Positions 1-6,665 of a stretch of 9,191 nucleotides of DNA are shown piece by piece; the stretch's first letter is position 1; each line of letters opens with the position of its first letter. The DNA comes from an uncultured Oscillospiraceae bacterium (GTDB lineage: Bacteria > Bacillota > Clostridia > Oscillospirales > Oscillospiraceae): positions 1-9,191 of the forward strand of contig CANQKJ010000073.1 in the NCBI GenBank assembly GCA_947624465.1, written 5' to 3'. The notes under the pieces were generated by a model. The model was given only the letters and a program-made list of their open reading frames with translations, searched no databases and was not told where the DNA came from. A program made the position numbers and the translations under genes.

Positions 1-69
1 ACACAATGGCCAAGTGTCGGATAGGAACGGCAAAATTTTTTGCACTTCTATTGCTTCTTTATCACACAT
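1..69 (-). other. Open frame continuing past the STAND stop: possible frameshifted C-terminus or coupled next gene
   Basis: In the +1 frame relative to the STAND gene, reading begins at an ATG inside its last codons (overlap ATGTGTGA). It stays open for 23 codons to the left edge of the window, with sequence MCDKEAIEVQKILPFLSDTW and on. No ribosome site precedes this ATG, and the amino acids look like a natural continuation of the STAND protein. I therefore favour a single-gene frameshift over a new gene. A 23-codon open frame could also arise by chance in AT-rich DNA. Confidence 0.4.
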
Positions 70-2209
70 AAGCAAACGCTTCAGTCATAAAGTAGGTATT
101 CTCTTCTTTTTCGCAGAAAAAGGCATCCCTCAATTCACGTCCATAGTCTTCAGAAAGAATGATTCCAAAATATTGAAGTATATCTGGTCTTCTTAGAATC
201 CACGAATACTTCTCTATAAAGCGTTCTCTGCTTAGCTGTGAATACTCTGAAGCTATTTTTTGCGCTAAATAGAAGTCTTCCAATCTTTCATATGTGATAT
301 AAACATACTCAACATTGTCATAGGTATAGCCTTGTGCAAGGACGCCTTCTGCAAGAAGGGCACCATACACATCAGCTGTAACATTCCATTTTTTACATAT
401 ATCTACAATCTCAGAAAGTGTCTCATCAAGGGAAAGCATAATAGCTCCATTATGCTCATCAAAACGTTTAGAAACCATTTTGTCAATTATTTTTGAGACC
501 AGCCTATATGATTTGTTGTAGTTACATCTTTCAGAAACCTTTTGTTCTATGACATCAATATACTTCGAGTAAATTGACGGCAATGAAGTTTCGCCCAAAC
601 TGATATGGGCATTTTTATTTGCAATACAAAACAGCCGCAAAAACAGCGGATTTCTCAGTTCCGAAAGTGGAAATATAACAGAATCGAGGGTTACTCCATA
701 AAATGATAAATATTGATACATCGCTTTGTGTTCTATATCGTTAAACCCAAAGTGTTCAACTCGCTGCATTTGAGTCCTAAGTATTTCTTGCCTGTCAAAA
801 AGAGGTTCCTCATATTGTTTTCGTACAGACACAAGGAGCCCGACGTGAGAATACCCTTTCAAAAAATCAACAACTCCGCTTAGAACGCCATTCCAAAAGG
901 CTACCCCGGCACCTTCATTAAGAGCATCAATACAAATCAAAACGCGGCTTCCTTGTGTATGTGCAATCTCTTCAAATATGTCAAATAGTTTGTGATAGGT
1001 AACGTTACAACCGAGTAAAATTGGAAGACTCGCCAAGACATCCATCCCCGCAGAAAACTGTTGCCCAAGGAGAAGCAACGCTGTCTGCCCTAAAGAATCA
1101 CAGCTACTGATGAAATCGGCTATGAGGTGCGACTTTCCAACACCGCCATCACCTGTTAAAACAATGTATGGTGATGCAGCCACTTTAACAGTCGTATTAG
1201 TTAGATAGTCCAAAAAATCGTTGGCATCACCCAAACACTCGGACAGCAGATATGCTTTGCTTTCAATATTCTTCTTTCCTTTGGAGATTTTATAACATTC
1301 CTCAAGCTTGCTTGTCAGGAAATTTATGATGTCGCTAACAGTTGAAGTAATCGAAGTTACGTCACTTAATGAAAAATCAAAGAAGTTTAATTCTGTTACA
1401 TATTTCTCAATGTTATCGCAACATTTATAAATATCGCCGAGATTTGCCCGCCTCATTGATATTAAAAAACTATCTATTCTATCAAAAAAACTATTCTTAA
1501 ATTGTTTATCAACAGAAGCTCCATGAAGAGAATCCATAATTTCAACAGGTATATTCAACTCAGGCGTATATCTATCCCCCAGATTTTTTATTTGTCTTGA
1601 ATTCCATGAGGATACCTTCTCTTTGATATGTTCCTTGATTTCAATCTTCTCAGTAACCCTGGACAGTTGTTCCGCAATTTTCTGGATATAATCATCCTGC
1701 ATTTGAAATTTCTCTGAAATGGTTCTCACTAAGCCTTCGATCTTGACATTATTTTGACAAATCATATATAACAGGCCGCGATCTTCCAAAGATACTTTTT
1801 CAACAAGAAAATTTTTTGTTGCGGCAAACAAGTAAGCAAGAAAATCCCGAATAAGATCCTTGTCAGTCAACGATAATTTCTTTTTTGTTACTTCTTCAAT
1901 TCTTCGTACCATCTCTTCCTTGAGACTATTCAGGAATACATCCTCAGTCACACTATTTCCATTCGGTTCAAGCACATAATCTACAATATTTTCAATTGCA
2001 TTGAAATTTTTTACATACGAAAAGAATTCACTATTTGTAATAACAGTGCCATCATTTTGTTTCTCAAATTCTATTTCCCATTCTCTAAGGTTTTGAATAA
2101 AATCAGTCGTCGCTTTTTTGTCTTTAAATAACTCAAATTTCTTGCCTAAAGAATCGGATAAAAGGTTGCTCAAAATACCACTTCCAAAAGAGCCCATTGC
2201 CTCTAACAT
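62..2209 (-). CDS. STAND-like P-loop NTPase, probable defence ATPase
   Basis: A 715-residue protein. Seen: a Walker A motif GDGGVGKS at residues 353-360, a Walker B-like hydrophobic strand ending in D428 (VLICIDALNE), a sensor-like strand with R463 (LLVSVRKQY), and an NPLFLRLF segment near 520-527 that resembles the GxP/helix region of NACHT/STAND ATPases. A winged-helix-like part follows, with YITYERLEDFYLA near 637-649. The first 340 residues are mostly helical and match no domain I can name; a motif RYTPELNIP lies at about 213-221. No signal peptide or clear membrane segment is seen. The start is supported by an AGAGGTG ribosome site 5 bases upstream of the ATG. The family (Avs-like and other NACHT-type sensors) normally continues with a long C-terminal repeat sensor after the winged helix. 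Here the frame stops soon after it, and another frame stays open to the window edge (see 1-69). The gene is AT-rich compared with the right half. A role in phage defence is inferred from fold and neighbours. Confidence 0.8.
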   Translation of the reverse strand: MLEAMGSFGSGILSNLLSDSLGKKFELFKDKKATTDFIQNLREWEIEFEKQNDGTVITNSEFFSYVKNFNAIENIVDYVLEPNGNSVTEDVFLNSLKEEMVRRIEEVTKKKLSLTDKDLIRDFLAYLFAATKNFLVEKVSLEDRGLLYMICQNNVKIEGLVRTISEKFQMQDDYIQKIAEQLSRVTEKIEIKEHIKEKVSSWNSRQIKNLGDRYTPELNIPVEIMDSLHGASVDKQFKNSFFDRIDSFLISMRRANLGDIYKCCDNIEKYVTELNFFDFSLSDVTSITSTVSDIINFLTSKLEECYKISKGKKNIESKAYLLSECLGDANDFLDYLTNTTVKVAASPYIVLTGDGGVGKSHLIADFISSCDSLGQTALLLLGQQFSAGMDVLASLPILLGCNVTYHKLFDIFEEIAHTQGSRVLICIDALNEGAGVAFWNGVLSGVVDFLKGYSHVGLLVSVRKQYEEPLFDRQEILRTQMQRVEHFGFNDIEHKAMYQYLSFYGVTLDSVIFPLSELRNPLFLRLFCIANKNAHISLGETSLPSIYSKYIDVIEQKVSERCNYNKSYRLVSKIIDKMVSKRFDEHNGAIMLSLDETLSEIVDICKKWNVTADVYGALLAEGVLAQGYTYDNVEYVYITYERLEDFYLAQKIASEYSQLSRERFIEKYSWILRRPDILQYFGIILSEDYGRELRDAFFCEKEENTYFMTEAFAYV

Positions 2210-2242
2210 TTAGACACCTCTTTATAATATTAGTTAACTGGT

Positions 2243-2277
2243 AAAAAATGACGAGCCGCCGCCTATGACAGCTCGCC
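2243..2277 (-). terminator. Rho-independent terminator upstream of the STAND gene
   Basis: Reading the - strand, GGCGAGC pairs with GCTCGTC (7 bp, one G-T pair) around a 14-base loop and is followed by A and six Ts. It would end transcripts coming from the Fic operon 34 bases before the STAND start codon. The other strand has only four Ts after the stem, so termination in that direction would be weak. If it works efficiently, the STAND gene needs a promoter of its own in the last few dozen bases, or read-through control. Confidence 0.6.
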
Positions 2278-2348
2278 CTTTTAAATTGATACGGGTAATG
2301 GGGACGAACCCACACAAATCGCTTTATGGGAATCTACGTGATATAGCC

Positions 2349-2477
2349 TCAGTGAAGATCTTTGTTAACTTGGCCGATATAGTTTTCCCCAGTATTCTTT
2401 GTCACTTCGTACTTTATGTAGTCAGAATCAGTATATCTCCGTTCCTGTTTCTTCTCCTGACAAAACTTTTTTGTCAT
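2349..2477 (-). CDS. Possible small ORF, 42 codons, unknown
   Basis: This ORF lies in the roughly 360-base gap between the Fic and STAND genes and reads in the same direction. It encodes a charged peptide starting MTKKFCQEKKQERR and ending GQVNKDLH. An in-frame ATG five codons further upstream is also possible. No convincing ribosome site precedes either start, so it may be a gene remnant or chance. Apart from this ORF, a short hairpin and the terminator, I see nothing else in 2210-2572. Confidence 0.22.
   Translation of the reverse strand: MTKKFCQEKKQERRYTDSDYIKYEVTKNTGENYIGQVNKDLH
2458..2476. repeat. Perfect 8-bp inverted repeat with 3-base loop
   Basis: TGACAAAA, CTT, TTTTGTCA. It overlaps the first codons of the possible small ORF on the - strand. 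It has an A/T stem and no strong following T-run, so it may be a weak hairpin or a protein-binding site rather than a terminator. Confidence 0.4.
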
Positions 2478-2572
2478 TCGTTTGCATAACATATCAAGTC
2501 AAACGAGCTATACCACAAGACAAATTCACGTTAATCATTTCAACATAACACCAGACGTAGCGGTATGCATAA

Positions 2573-3295
2573 TCAATTACTCGTATCTATCCTTCGAGTA
2601 TGAGGCGACGGCGTATACGGTTCTCTCTGATACTTGTGGTACTTTTCCTGCTCCTCTATCTGCACCTGGTTTTCGTCCTCTCCCAGTACTGGCTCGGTAC
2701 AGACCGCATCCAGAAGGATCTTTTCCAAATGCTCATACTCCGCATATTTACCCAGTGAGGCCATGACAAAGGCATCCCGTACATAGCCCGCGCTGGCCGC
2801 CAGCAGATCCTTGTCAAAAAAGTATCCATGTGCCTCCACGAACAGCGTCATCATCATAACGACTGTGCGGGTATTCCCCTCGCGGAAGGGATGCACCTGC
2901 CAAAGCGGAGGGAACAGCCGCGTCAACGCCCCTACAAACTCTTCGCGGGAGCAAGCGTTCCAGTTGAACGTGTGGATCGCCTTGAAAGCCTTGTCCAAGT
3001 CCCGCTCAATGTCGTCATCGTTGGAATACCATACGCTCTGCCCTGCCAGTAGCTTCTCGGCCTTTTGGATGTTGATGATACGATACTTGCCGGCCCAGTC
3101 ATAGATATCCCCAAACAGGAACCGATGGATCTCACAGAGGCCGGCCGATGAAAAGTCTGAAAAGCCCTGCTCATACAGCAGCATCATGTTCGTCCGGGAC
3201 TGCTCCGCCTCGATCAGATCCAGCGTCTTCTCGGTTCTGATATCCAGCTTATTGCGGAGTACCGGCACATCTTCATACAAATACGGGTCACGCAT
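2573..3295 (-). CDS. Fic family protein (toxin of a Fic/VbhA-type pair)
   Basis: A 240-residue Fic-fold protein that would transfer AMP or a related group from a nucleotide onto a hydroxyl of a target protein. Seen: the Fic active-site motif HPFREGNTR at residues 135-143, with catalytic H135, acidic E139, phosphate-binding G140/N141 and R143. An upstream FGDIYDWAGKYR segment (61-72) and a flap-like stretch near 83-92 are also typical of the fold. The motif departs from the classical HPFx(D/E)GNGRxxR: T142 replaces the second G and V146 replaces the last R. Both changes occur in Fic proteins, but they may alter substrate or activity. No N-terminal inhibitory helix is obvious, which fits a class I arrangement with a separate antitoxin. 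The antitoxin gene just upstream overlaps this start by 8 bases (ATGCGTGA), pointing to translational coupling. The last 35 residues are charged and unlike the core. Confidence 0.9.
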   Translation of the reverse strand: MRDPYLYEDVPVLRNKLDIRTEKTLDLIEAEQSRTNMMLLYEQGFSDFSSAGLCEIHRFLFGDIYDWAGKYRIINIQKAEKLLAGQSVWYSNDDDIERDLDKAFKAIHTFNWNACSREEFVGALTRLFPPLWQVHPFREGNTRTVVMMMTLFVEAHGYFFDKDLLAASAGYVRDAFVMASLGKYAEYEHLEKILLDAVCTEPVLGEDENQVQIEEQEKYHKYQREPYTPSPHTRRIDTSN

Positions 3296-3494
3296 GGCGT
3301 CTATGCTCCTGCTCTGCCAGCTTCCGATGAGAGGCCAGCAGAGCTTTTTTCATCTGCTCCCCTGTCAGTTCGCCCCGCGCCCAACAGGCGGAAAGAGTAC
3401 GGGCATAGTCCGACACAGGGACGCCCTCAATGGCATTGAGCGCGTCGGCCAGCTTTACAGCCTGATTCCGGCGGTATTTTACAGCGACGGTCAT
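3288..3494 (-). CDS. VbhA-like antitoxin for Fic
   Basis: A 68-residue helical protein, close to the usual size of VbhA-type antitoxins. The IEG at residues 22-24 sits in an (S/T)xxxE(G/N)-like inhibitory position. The glutamate there is the residue known to pair with the Fic-motif arginine and block ATP binding. The usual S/T four residues before it is a leucine here (L19). The segment ARGELTGEQMKKALL (39-53) matches the second conserved helix of this family. I chose the ATG at 3494 rather than the longer frame starting at 3590. A GGCGGGG ribosome-like site lies 5 bases upstream, and a good promoter (3526-3554) lies between the two candidate starts. The gene overlaps the Fic start by 8 bases, so it is made first and coupled to the toxin. 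Confidence 0.75.
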   Translation of the reverse strand: MTVAVKYRRNQAVKLADALNAIEGVPVSDYARTLSACWARGELTGEQMKKALLASHRKLAEQEHRRHA

Positions 3495-3525
3495 TATTTC
3501 CCCGCCTTTCTTCCCAATTTGTTTT

Positions 3526-3554
3526 ATTATACCACATATATGCTCTTTGCACAA
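3526..3554 (-). promoter_or_regulatory. Extended -10 promoter for the antitoxin-Fic operon
   Basis: On the - strand there is a perfect TATAAT at 3526-3531 preceded by TGG (extended -10), then a 17-base spacer and TTGTGC at 3549-3554 as a weak -35 (3 of 6 consensus bases). Transcription would begin about 25 bases before the antitoxin start at 3494. Confidence 0.7.
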
Positions 3555-3587
3555 GGCAGAAGATATATTTGAGATTTCTTTCTGCCT
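3554..3587. repeat. 8-bp inverted repeat abutting the Fic operon promoter
   Basis: Arms AGGCAGAA (3554-3561) and TTCTGCCT (3580-3587) are separated by 18 AT-rich bases. One arm touches the -35 box and the other touches the stop codon of the HEPN gene. It could be an operator for autoregulation, or a hairpin at the end of the HEPN transcript; no T-run follows it. Confidence 0.4.
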
Positions 3588-4336
3588 CACATGTGCTTTT
3601 GAATATATTTAATACAAGTTCGGACGAATATTTTTTCAAAGGAAGGATAGCCAATCTGTGTTGTGAAACAATGATCTTTTTTCTTTGTTTTATTTTGACT
3701 GTAATTATCTAAGTCGATTTTGATACATAGTAGACTTGGATCATCATCTTTATCACTAAAACAATATTCCCAATAGTTTCCTTCATGTGCAGCGCAATTT
3801 CTATATTCGTTCAGTACTCCGATGAATTGCTGGAAAGAGTCCTCACTGTCCTCGCCGCATTTCTCACATTCATCGTCGTGCCTAAATCTCTTCCTTATAA
3901 ACTCTCTGTCCTCATCGGATGTGTTCTCATTAAAAAATGCAAACAATAGATCCTTTTTTGTTCCTTCCTGCCCCTTTAGCTTTTGCAGCGTTTCTACACA
4001 AGTAACAAGGAACACAACCTTGAATACATCTTTTCCATGACGAATCATCTCCATATCTCTGGCAACAGCAACAAATCGCTCAACAGCATTTAGCATTCTC
4101 CGTGGAATAAATGCATCATCGCAAATGATGGCCCCACTATCAGACACAAACTTCCCTGGCTCATCTTCTTTCTCACAATAAACCTGTCCGTCTTCAACAG
4201 GCTCGCGCAATACCGCATCATAAATAAACTGAAGACACAATATATCGTTTTGAAAATAATCTCTATAAAAGCCCCACCACTTTGCTAGTAATCGGCTGTC
4301 AATTCGTTTAAGCACCTCATCTAATTTACAGCACAT
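3587..4336 (-). CDS. HEPN-domain protein, candidate RNase or toxin
   Basis: A 249-residue protein not recognised by name. Seen: RNCAAH at residues 179-184, an RX4H motif of the kind that forms the RNase site in HEPN proteins, within the helix LNEYRNCAAHEG typical of that fold. A preceding long helical section (about 105-155) would supply the rest of the bundle. A CEKC pair sits at 157-160. The C-terminal 65 residues contain a charged loop (DKDDD, NKTKKKD) and a final helix. The start is well supported by an AGGGAGGA ribosome site (4343-4350) 6 bases upstream. No convincing promoter lies directly before it, so it is probably co-transcribed with the DUF6076-type gene 86 bases upstream. It is more AT-rich than its upstream neighbour. 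A role as a defence RNase is inferred from the motif and context; HEPN domains can also be non-catalytic. Confidence 0.6.
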   Translation of the reverse strand: MCCKLDEVLKRIDSRLLAKWWGFYRDYFQNDILCLQFIYDAVLREPVEDGQVYCEKEDEPGKFVSDSGAIICDDAFIPRRMLNAVERFVAVARDMEMIRHGKDVFKVVFLVTCVETLQKLKGQEGTKKDLLFAFFNENTSDEDREFIRKRFRHDDECEKCGEDSEDSFQQFIGVLNEYRNCAAHEGNYWEYCFSDKDDDPSLLCIKIDLDNYSQNKTKKKDHCFTTQIGYPSFEKIFVRTCIKYIQKHM

Positions 4337-4422
4337 TTTTTATCCTCCCTCTGAAACAGTTGACTGGATATTCCAAATCGATTCGCAATCAACGCCAAAG
4401 ATCATCTGTAAGGTTTGAATCC

Positions 4423-5502
4423 TCACAGCGTGTTCAATTCTTTTTTGAGCCTCTCCACAATGGCCGGCTGGTCCTCTTGCCGTGCGCACCCATACTCCTC
4501 CAGCGCCTGATCCCGCAGCCGCTCCGCATTCCTGGCCCACACCTCAAACTCCTGTTTCCCCATCGTCTTTTTGATGACGCGGGCATAGTATTTCTTATAG
4601 GCCCGCTGGTGTAGCTGCCATATCTCATTGTTGCGTACCTTGTTCTGAAAGCTGGCCGTAGCTCCTACCTCCCGGCAGGTCCTGTCGGCCTGCCCCGGCG
4701 CGGGTCCGTCACAGTAAGAAAAGAGGGTCCCCGGCATCTGCAAAAACCACCGCCCGCAGCTGGCGCACCGCTTGGGGACAAACCCCTTCTGCAGTCCCCG
4801 CATGAACTCCACATAGACGAAATCCAGCAAACGGTCAAAGTACAGCTTCTCCACTACCTCCGGCTCCTGACCGGAACGATCCCGCAGCGCGTATTGGATA
4901 TTTACCGGCGGCGCGTCTACCGACAGATCTTCCCCCAGGCTGACTCCGCTCACGAAAGGCTCCAAAAATTGATTGCAGATCATCCTGGCCAGAGGAACTT
5001 TCCTCTGGCCTTTTTTCTTTTCAAACTGGGGGCCGCTGAACAGCTTGTCCAGAAACCAGCCATACCTCTGCTGGATGAACGCGATCTCTTCCAACAGCCG
5101 CTCCATGATCTCCGGCAGCTGATAAGAGCGGCTCGAAATGTCTCTCGCAAACGCGTCCCGTGCCCCACCTACCACCAAATGTTCTATCGGCCAGCTGGCG
5201 GCCTCACGGAAGTCCTCCAGATAGAACCGGTACAATGGCAGAGAGGCAAACATCTTCACCAGATCCATAAACGCGCGGGGCGCTGCCTCCCCGTCCTGTG
5301 CGGTCACGACCCGCTCAAGCCTGTCCAGCGTTTCCCGCGTCGGCGCGGGGTCGAAGTTGAGTACCTCAGTCAGCACAGCTCCATACGGAACTTCTGTCCA
5401 GTCCTCCACCCAATAGCAGTCGGCGCCGAACTCGATCTTTGTGTGTGTGCGGGAGCGGTCTATATCAAATAAGTCCTTCCCCAGTACGCCCAAATTGCTC
5501 AT
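4423..5502 (-). CDS. DUF6076-type zinc-ribbon protein
   Basis: A 359-residue protein of unknown function that I recognise as resembling the DUF6076 family of Firmicutes mobile elements. Seen: a zinc-binding set C246-x2-C249-x14-C264-x11-C276 in a C-terminal section (KRCASCGRWF, then YCDGP and RTC). A basic, Tyr-rich helical tail rich in Lys/Arg (about 288-330) follows. The first 230 residues look helical and lack motifs I can name. The zinc ribbon plus basic helices suggests nucleic-acid binding, but this is inference. The start has a GGAGG ribosome site 6 bases upstream and a perfect-consensus promoter (5554-5582). It is the first gene of the leftward cargo, divergent from the RepA-like gene, and has GC content like the backbone rather than like the STAND and HEPN genes. 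Confidence 0.6.
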   Translation of the reverse strand: MSNLGVLGKDLFDIDRSRTHTKIEFGADCYWVEDWTEVPYGAVLTEVLNFDPAPTRETLDRLERVVTAQDGEAAPRAFMDLVKMFASLPLYRFYLEDFREAASWPIEHLVVGGARDAFARDISSRSYQLPEIMERLLEEIAFIQQRYGWFLDKLFSGPQFEKKKGQRKVPLARMICNQFLEPFVSGVSLGEDLSVDAPPVNIQYALRDRSGQEPEVVEKLYFDRLLDFVYVEFMRGLQKGFVPKRCASCGRWFLQMPGTLFSYCDGPAPGQADRTCREVGATASFQNKVRNNEIWQLHQRAYKKYYARVIKKTMGKQEFEVWARNAERLRDQALEEYGCARQEDQPAIVERLKKELNTL

Positions 5503-5553
5503 ACGCGACCTCCGATAGATAATGTGTCAGCAGCAATAGTGTATGTGCTTCTA

Positions 5554-5582
5554 ATTATACATTTTCTATTGACGGGTGTCAA
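5554..5582 (-). promoter_or_regulatory. Perfect-consensus sigma-A promoter for the leftward cargo
   Basis: On the - strand TTGACA (5577-5582), a 17-base spacer and TATAAT (5554-5559) match the housekeeping consensus at all 12 bases. It would drive the DUF6076-type gene and probably the HEPN gene. A promoter this strong usually implies repression; the palindrome at 5569-5582 covers its -35. Confidence 0.9.
5569..5582. repeat. Palindrome TTGAC-GGGT-GTCAA shared by two -35 boxes
   Basis: Five-base arms around four bases. The left arm is the -35 of the rightward promoter and the right arm is the -35 of the leftward promoter, so the two polymerase sites overlap. The symmetry may simply come from two opposed TTGAC boxes, or may be a repressor operator. 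Confidence 0.6.
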
Positions 5583-5597
5583 GAGAAATGCTACCAT
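5569..5597 (+). promoter_or_regulatory. Extended -10 promoter for the RepA-like gene
   Basis: TTGACG (5569-5574), a 17-base spacer ending in TGC (extended -10 TGn) and TACCAT (5592-5597). It would start transcription about 40 bases before the ATG at 5643. It is weaker than the divergent promoter, and its -35 lies in the same palindrome. Confidence 0.55.
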
Positions 5598-5642
5598 ACA
5601 ATCCCGGACAAAAATTGGAAATCCACCTACCTGGAGGTATCT

Positions 5643-6665
5643 ATGAAAACACTGTTTACCATTGATGCCGAGGCTCTGATGTCCACGCCGCTCCCCTCCC
5701 TGCGGTTCGTCGTGGACAAGCTGCTCCCCCAGGGCCTCCACATCCTCGCCGGCGCGCCAAAGATCGGTAAGTCCTGGCTGGCGCTCCACATCTGTCTCTG
5801 CGTCGCCAGAGGCGACCCCCTCTGGGAGTTCCCATCGACCAAGGGGACAGTCCTCTATCTCTGTCTGGAGGACAGCTACGCCCGCATCCAGCAGCGGCTG
5901 TTTGAACTGACCGATGACGCGCCCTCCACGCTCCACTTCGCCAACCTCGCCGATGGCATCGGTTCCGGGTTGGAGGAACAGCTCAAACAATTCCTCGCCC
6001 AGCACCCGGATACAAAGCTGGTGGTCATCGACACACTGCAAAAGGTTCGGCGGACGACGCCAGACGCGAATCCATACGCCAACGACTACCGGGATCTCTC
6101 TGTTCTCAAACACATCGCGGACGAACACGGCATCGCCATTCTGCTCATCCACCATCTGCGAAAGATGATCGACGACGATCCTCTGAACATGATCTCCGGC
6201 ACCACGGGATTGAGCGGCGCGACGGATTCCAGTTTCGTTCTGAAGCCGGACCGGCGCGGCAGTGAGCTGGCGACGCTCTACTGCACAGGCCGGGACATTG
6301 AGTACCGGGAGCTACCGCTCCGATTCCAGAAAGAGACTCACACCTGGGAACTGACCGCGCCAGTCATCGACGACGCACCTCCTGCCGACCCGGCGCTGAA
6401 TTCTCTCTCTGTTTTTCTCTCCGGCGTCTCTCCTTTCGATGGCACCGCGACAGAACTGAGCGAACTGCTGGAGCAGCACACCGGCGAAAAAATCCTTCCC
6501 AGCGTTCTCTCAAAGCGTCTGGCACGATATGCAAGTGAGTTAGACAAGGCCGGTATCCAAATCACCACCAGCCGCACCAGGGACGCGCGAATGCTCCACA
6601 TCAGCGCCCGTCCCAGTGACGGCAATGACGGGAATGACGGGAAAAATGATACGGCCTCTGTGTGA
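5643..6665 (+). CDS. RepA-like AAA_25 ATPase of a mobile element
   Basis: A 340-residue RecA-fold ATPase of the RepA/AAA_25 type found next to relaxases in Firmicutes mobile elements, where it is thought to act as a replicative or accessory helicase on element DNA. Seen: Walker A GAPKIGKS at 37-44, YLCLEDS near 72-78, Walker B KLVVID with D130, an IHHLRK motif (169-174) that fits the RecA-like core, and SGTTGLSGATDS (185-196). A C-terminal winged-helix-like part spans about 255-320. The last residues are a DGN repeat (DGNDGNDGK) encoded by 9-bp DNA repeats. A GGAGG ribosome site lies 5 bases before the ATG. The promoter at 5569-5597 precedes it, and mobC follows after about 300 non-coding bases. 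Confidence 0.8.
   Translation: MKTLFTIDAEALMSTPLPSLRFVVDKLLPQGLHILAGAPKIGKSWLALHICLCVARGDPLWEFPSTKGTVLYLCLEDSYARIQQRLFELTDDAPSTLHFANLADGIGSGLEEQLKQFLAQHPDTKLVVIDTLQKVRRTTPDANPYANDYRDLSVLKHIADEHGIAILLIHHLRKMIDDDPLNMISGTTGLSGATDSSFVLKPDRRGSELATLYCTGRDIEYRELPLRFQKETHTWELTAPVIDDAPPADPALNSLSVFLSGVSPFDGTATELSELLEQHTGEKILPSVLSKRLARYASELDKAGIQITTSRTRDARMLHISARPSDGNDGNDGKNDTASV

Noticed and set aside
2285..2320. T-arm-like GGTTCGTCCCC on the - strand
   Set aside because: Only a short TGGG/CCCA stem forms and no acceptor or anticodon arm is present.
3288..3590. Longer 100-codon form of the antitoxin starting at 3590
   Set aside because: The longer start lies upstream of the TATAAT promoter and lacks a ribosome site; the ATG at 3494 fits family length.
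4405..4430. tRNA T-arm-like GGTTTGAATCC
   Set aside because: The stem pairs poorly and no other tRNA arm can be drawn; upstream sequence on either strand does not fold as a tRNA.
4894..5472. 192-codon open frame on the + strand
   Set aside because: It is the shadow of the DUF6076-type gene, which has its own ribosome site, consensus promoter and zinc motif.
5499..6155. 218-codon open frame on the - strand opposite the RepA-like gene
   Set aside because: It runs across the intergenic promoters and opposite the Walker motifs; there is no start signal and no recognisable domain.
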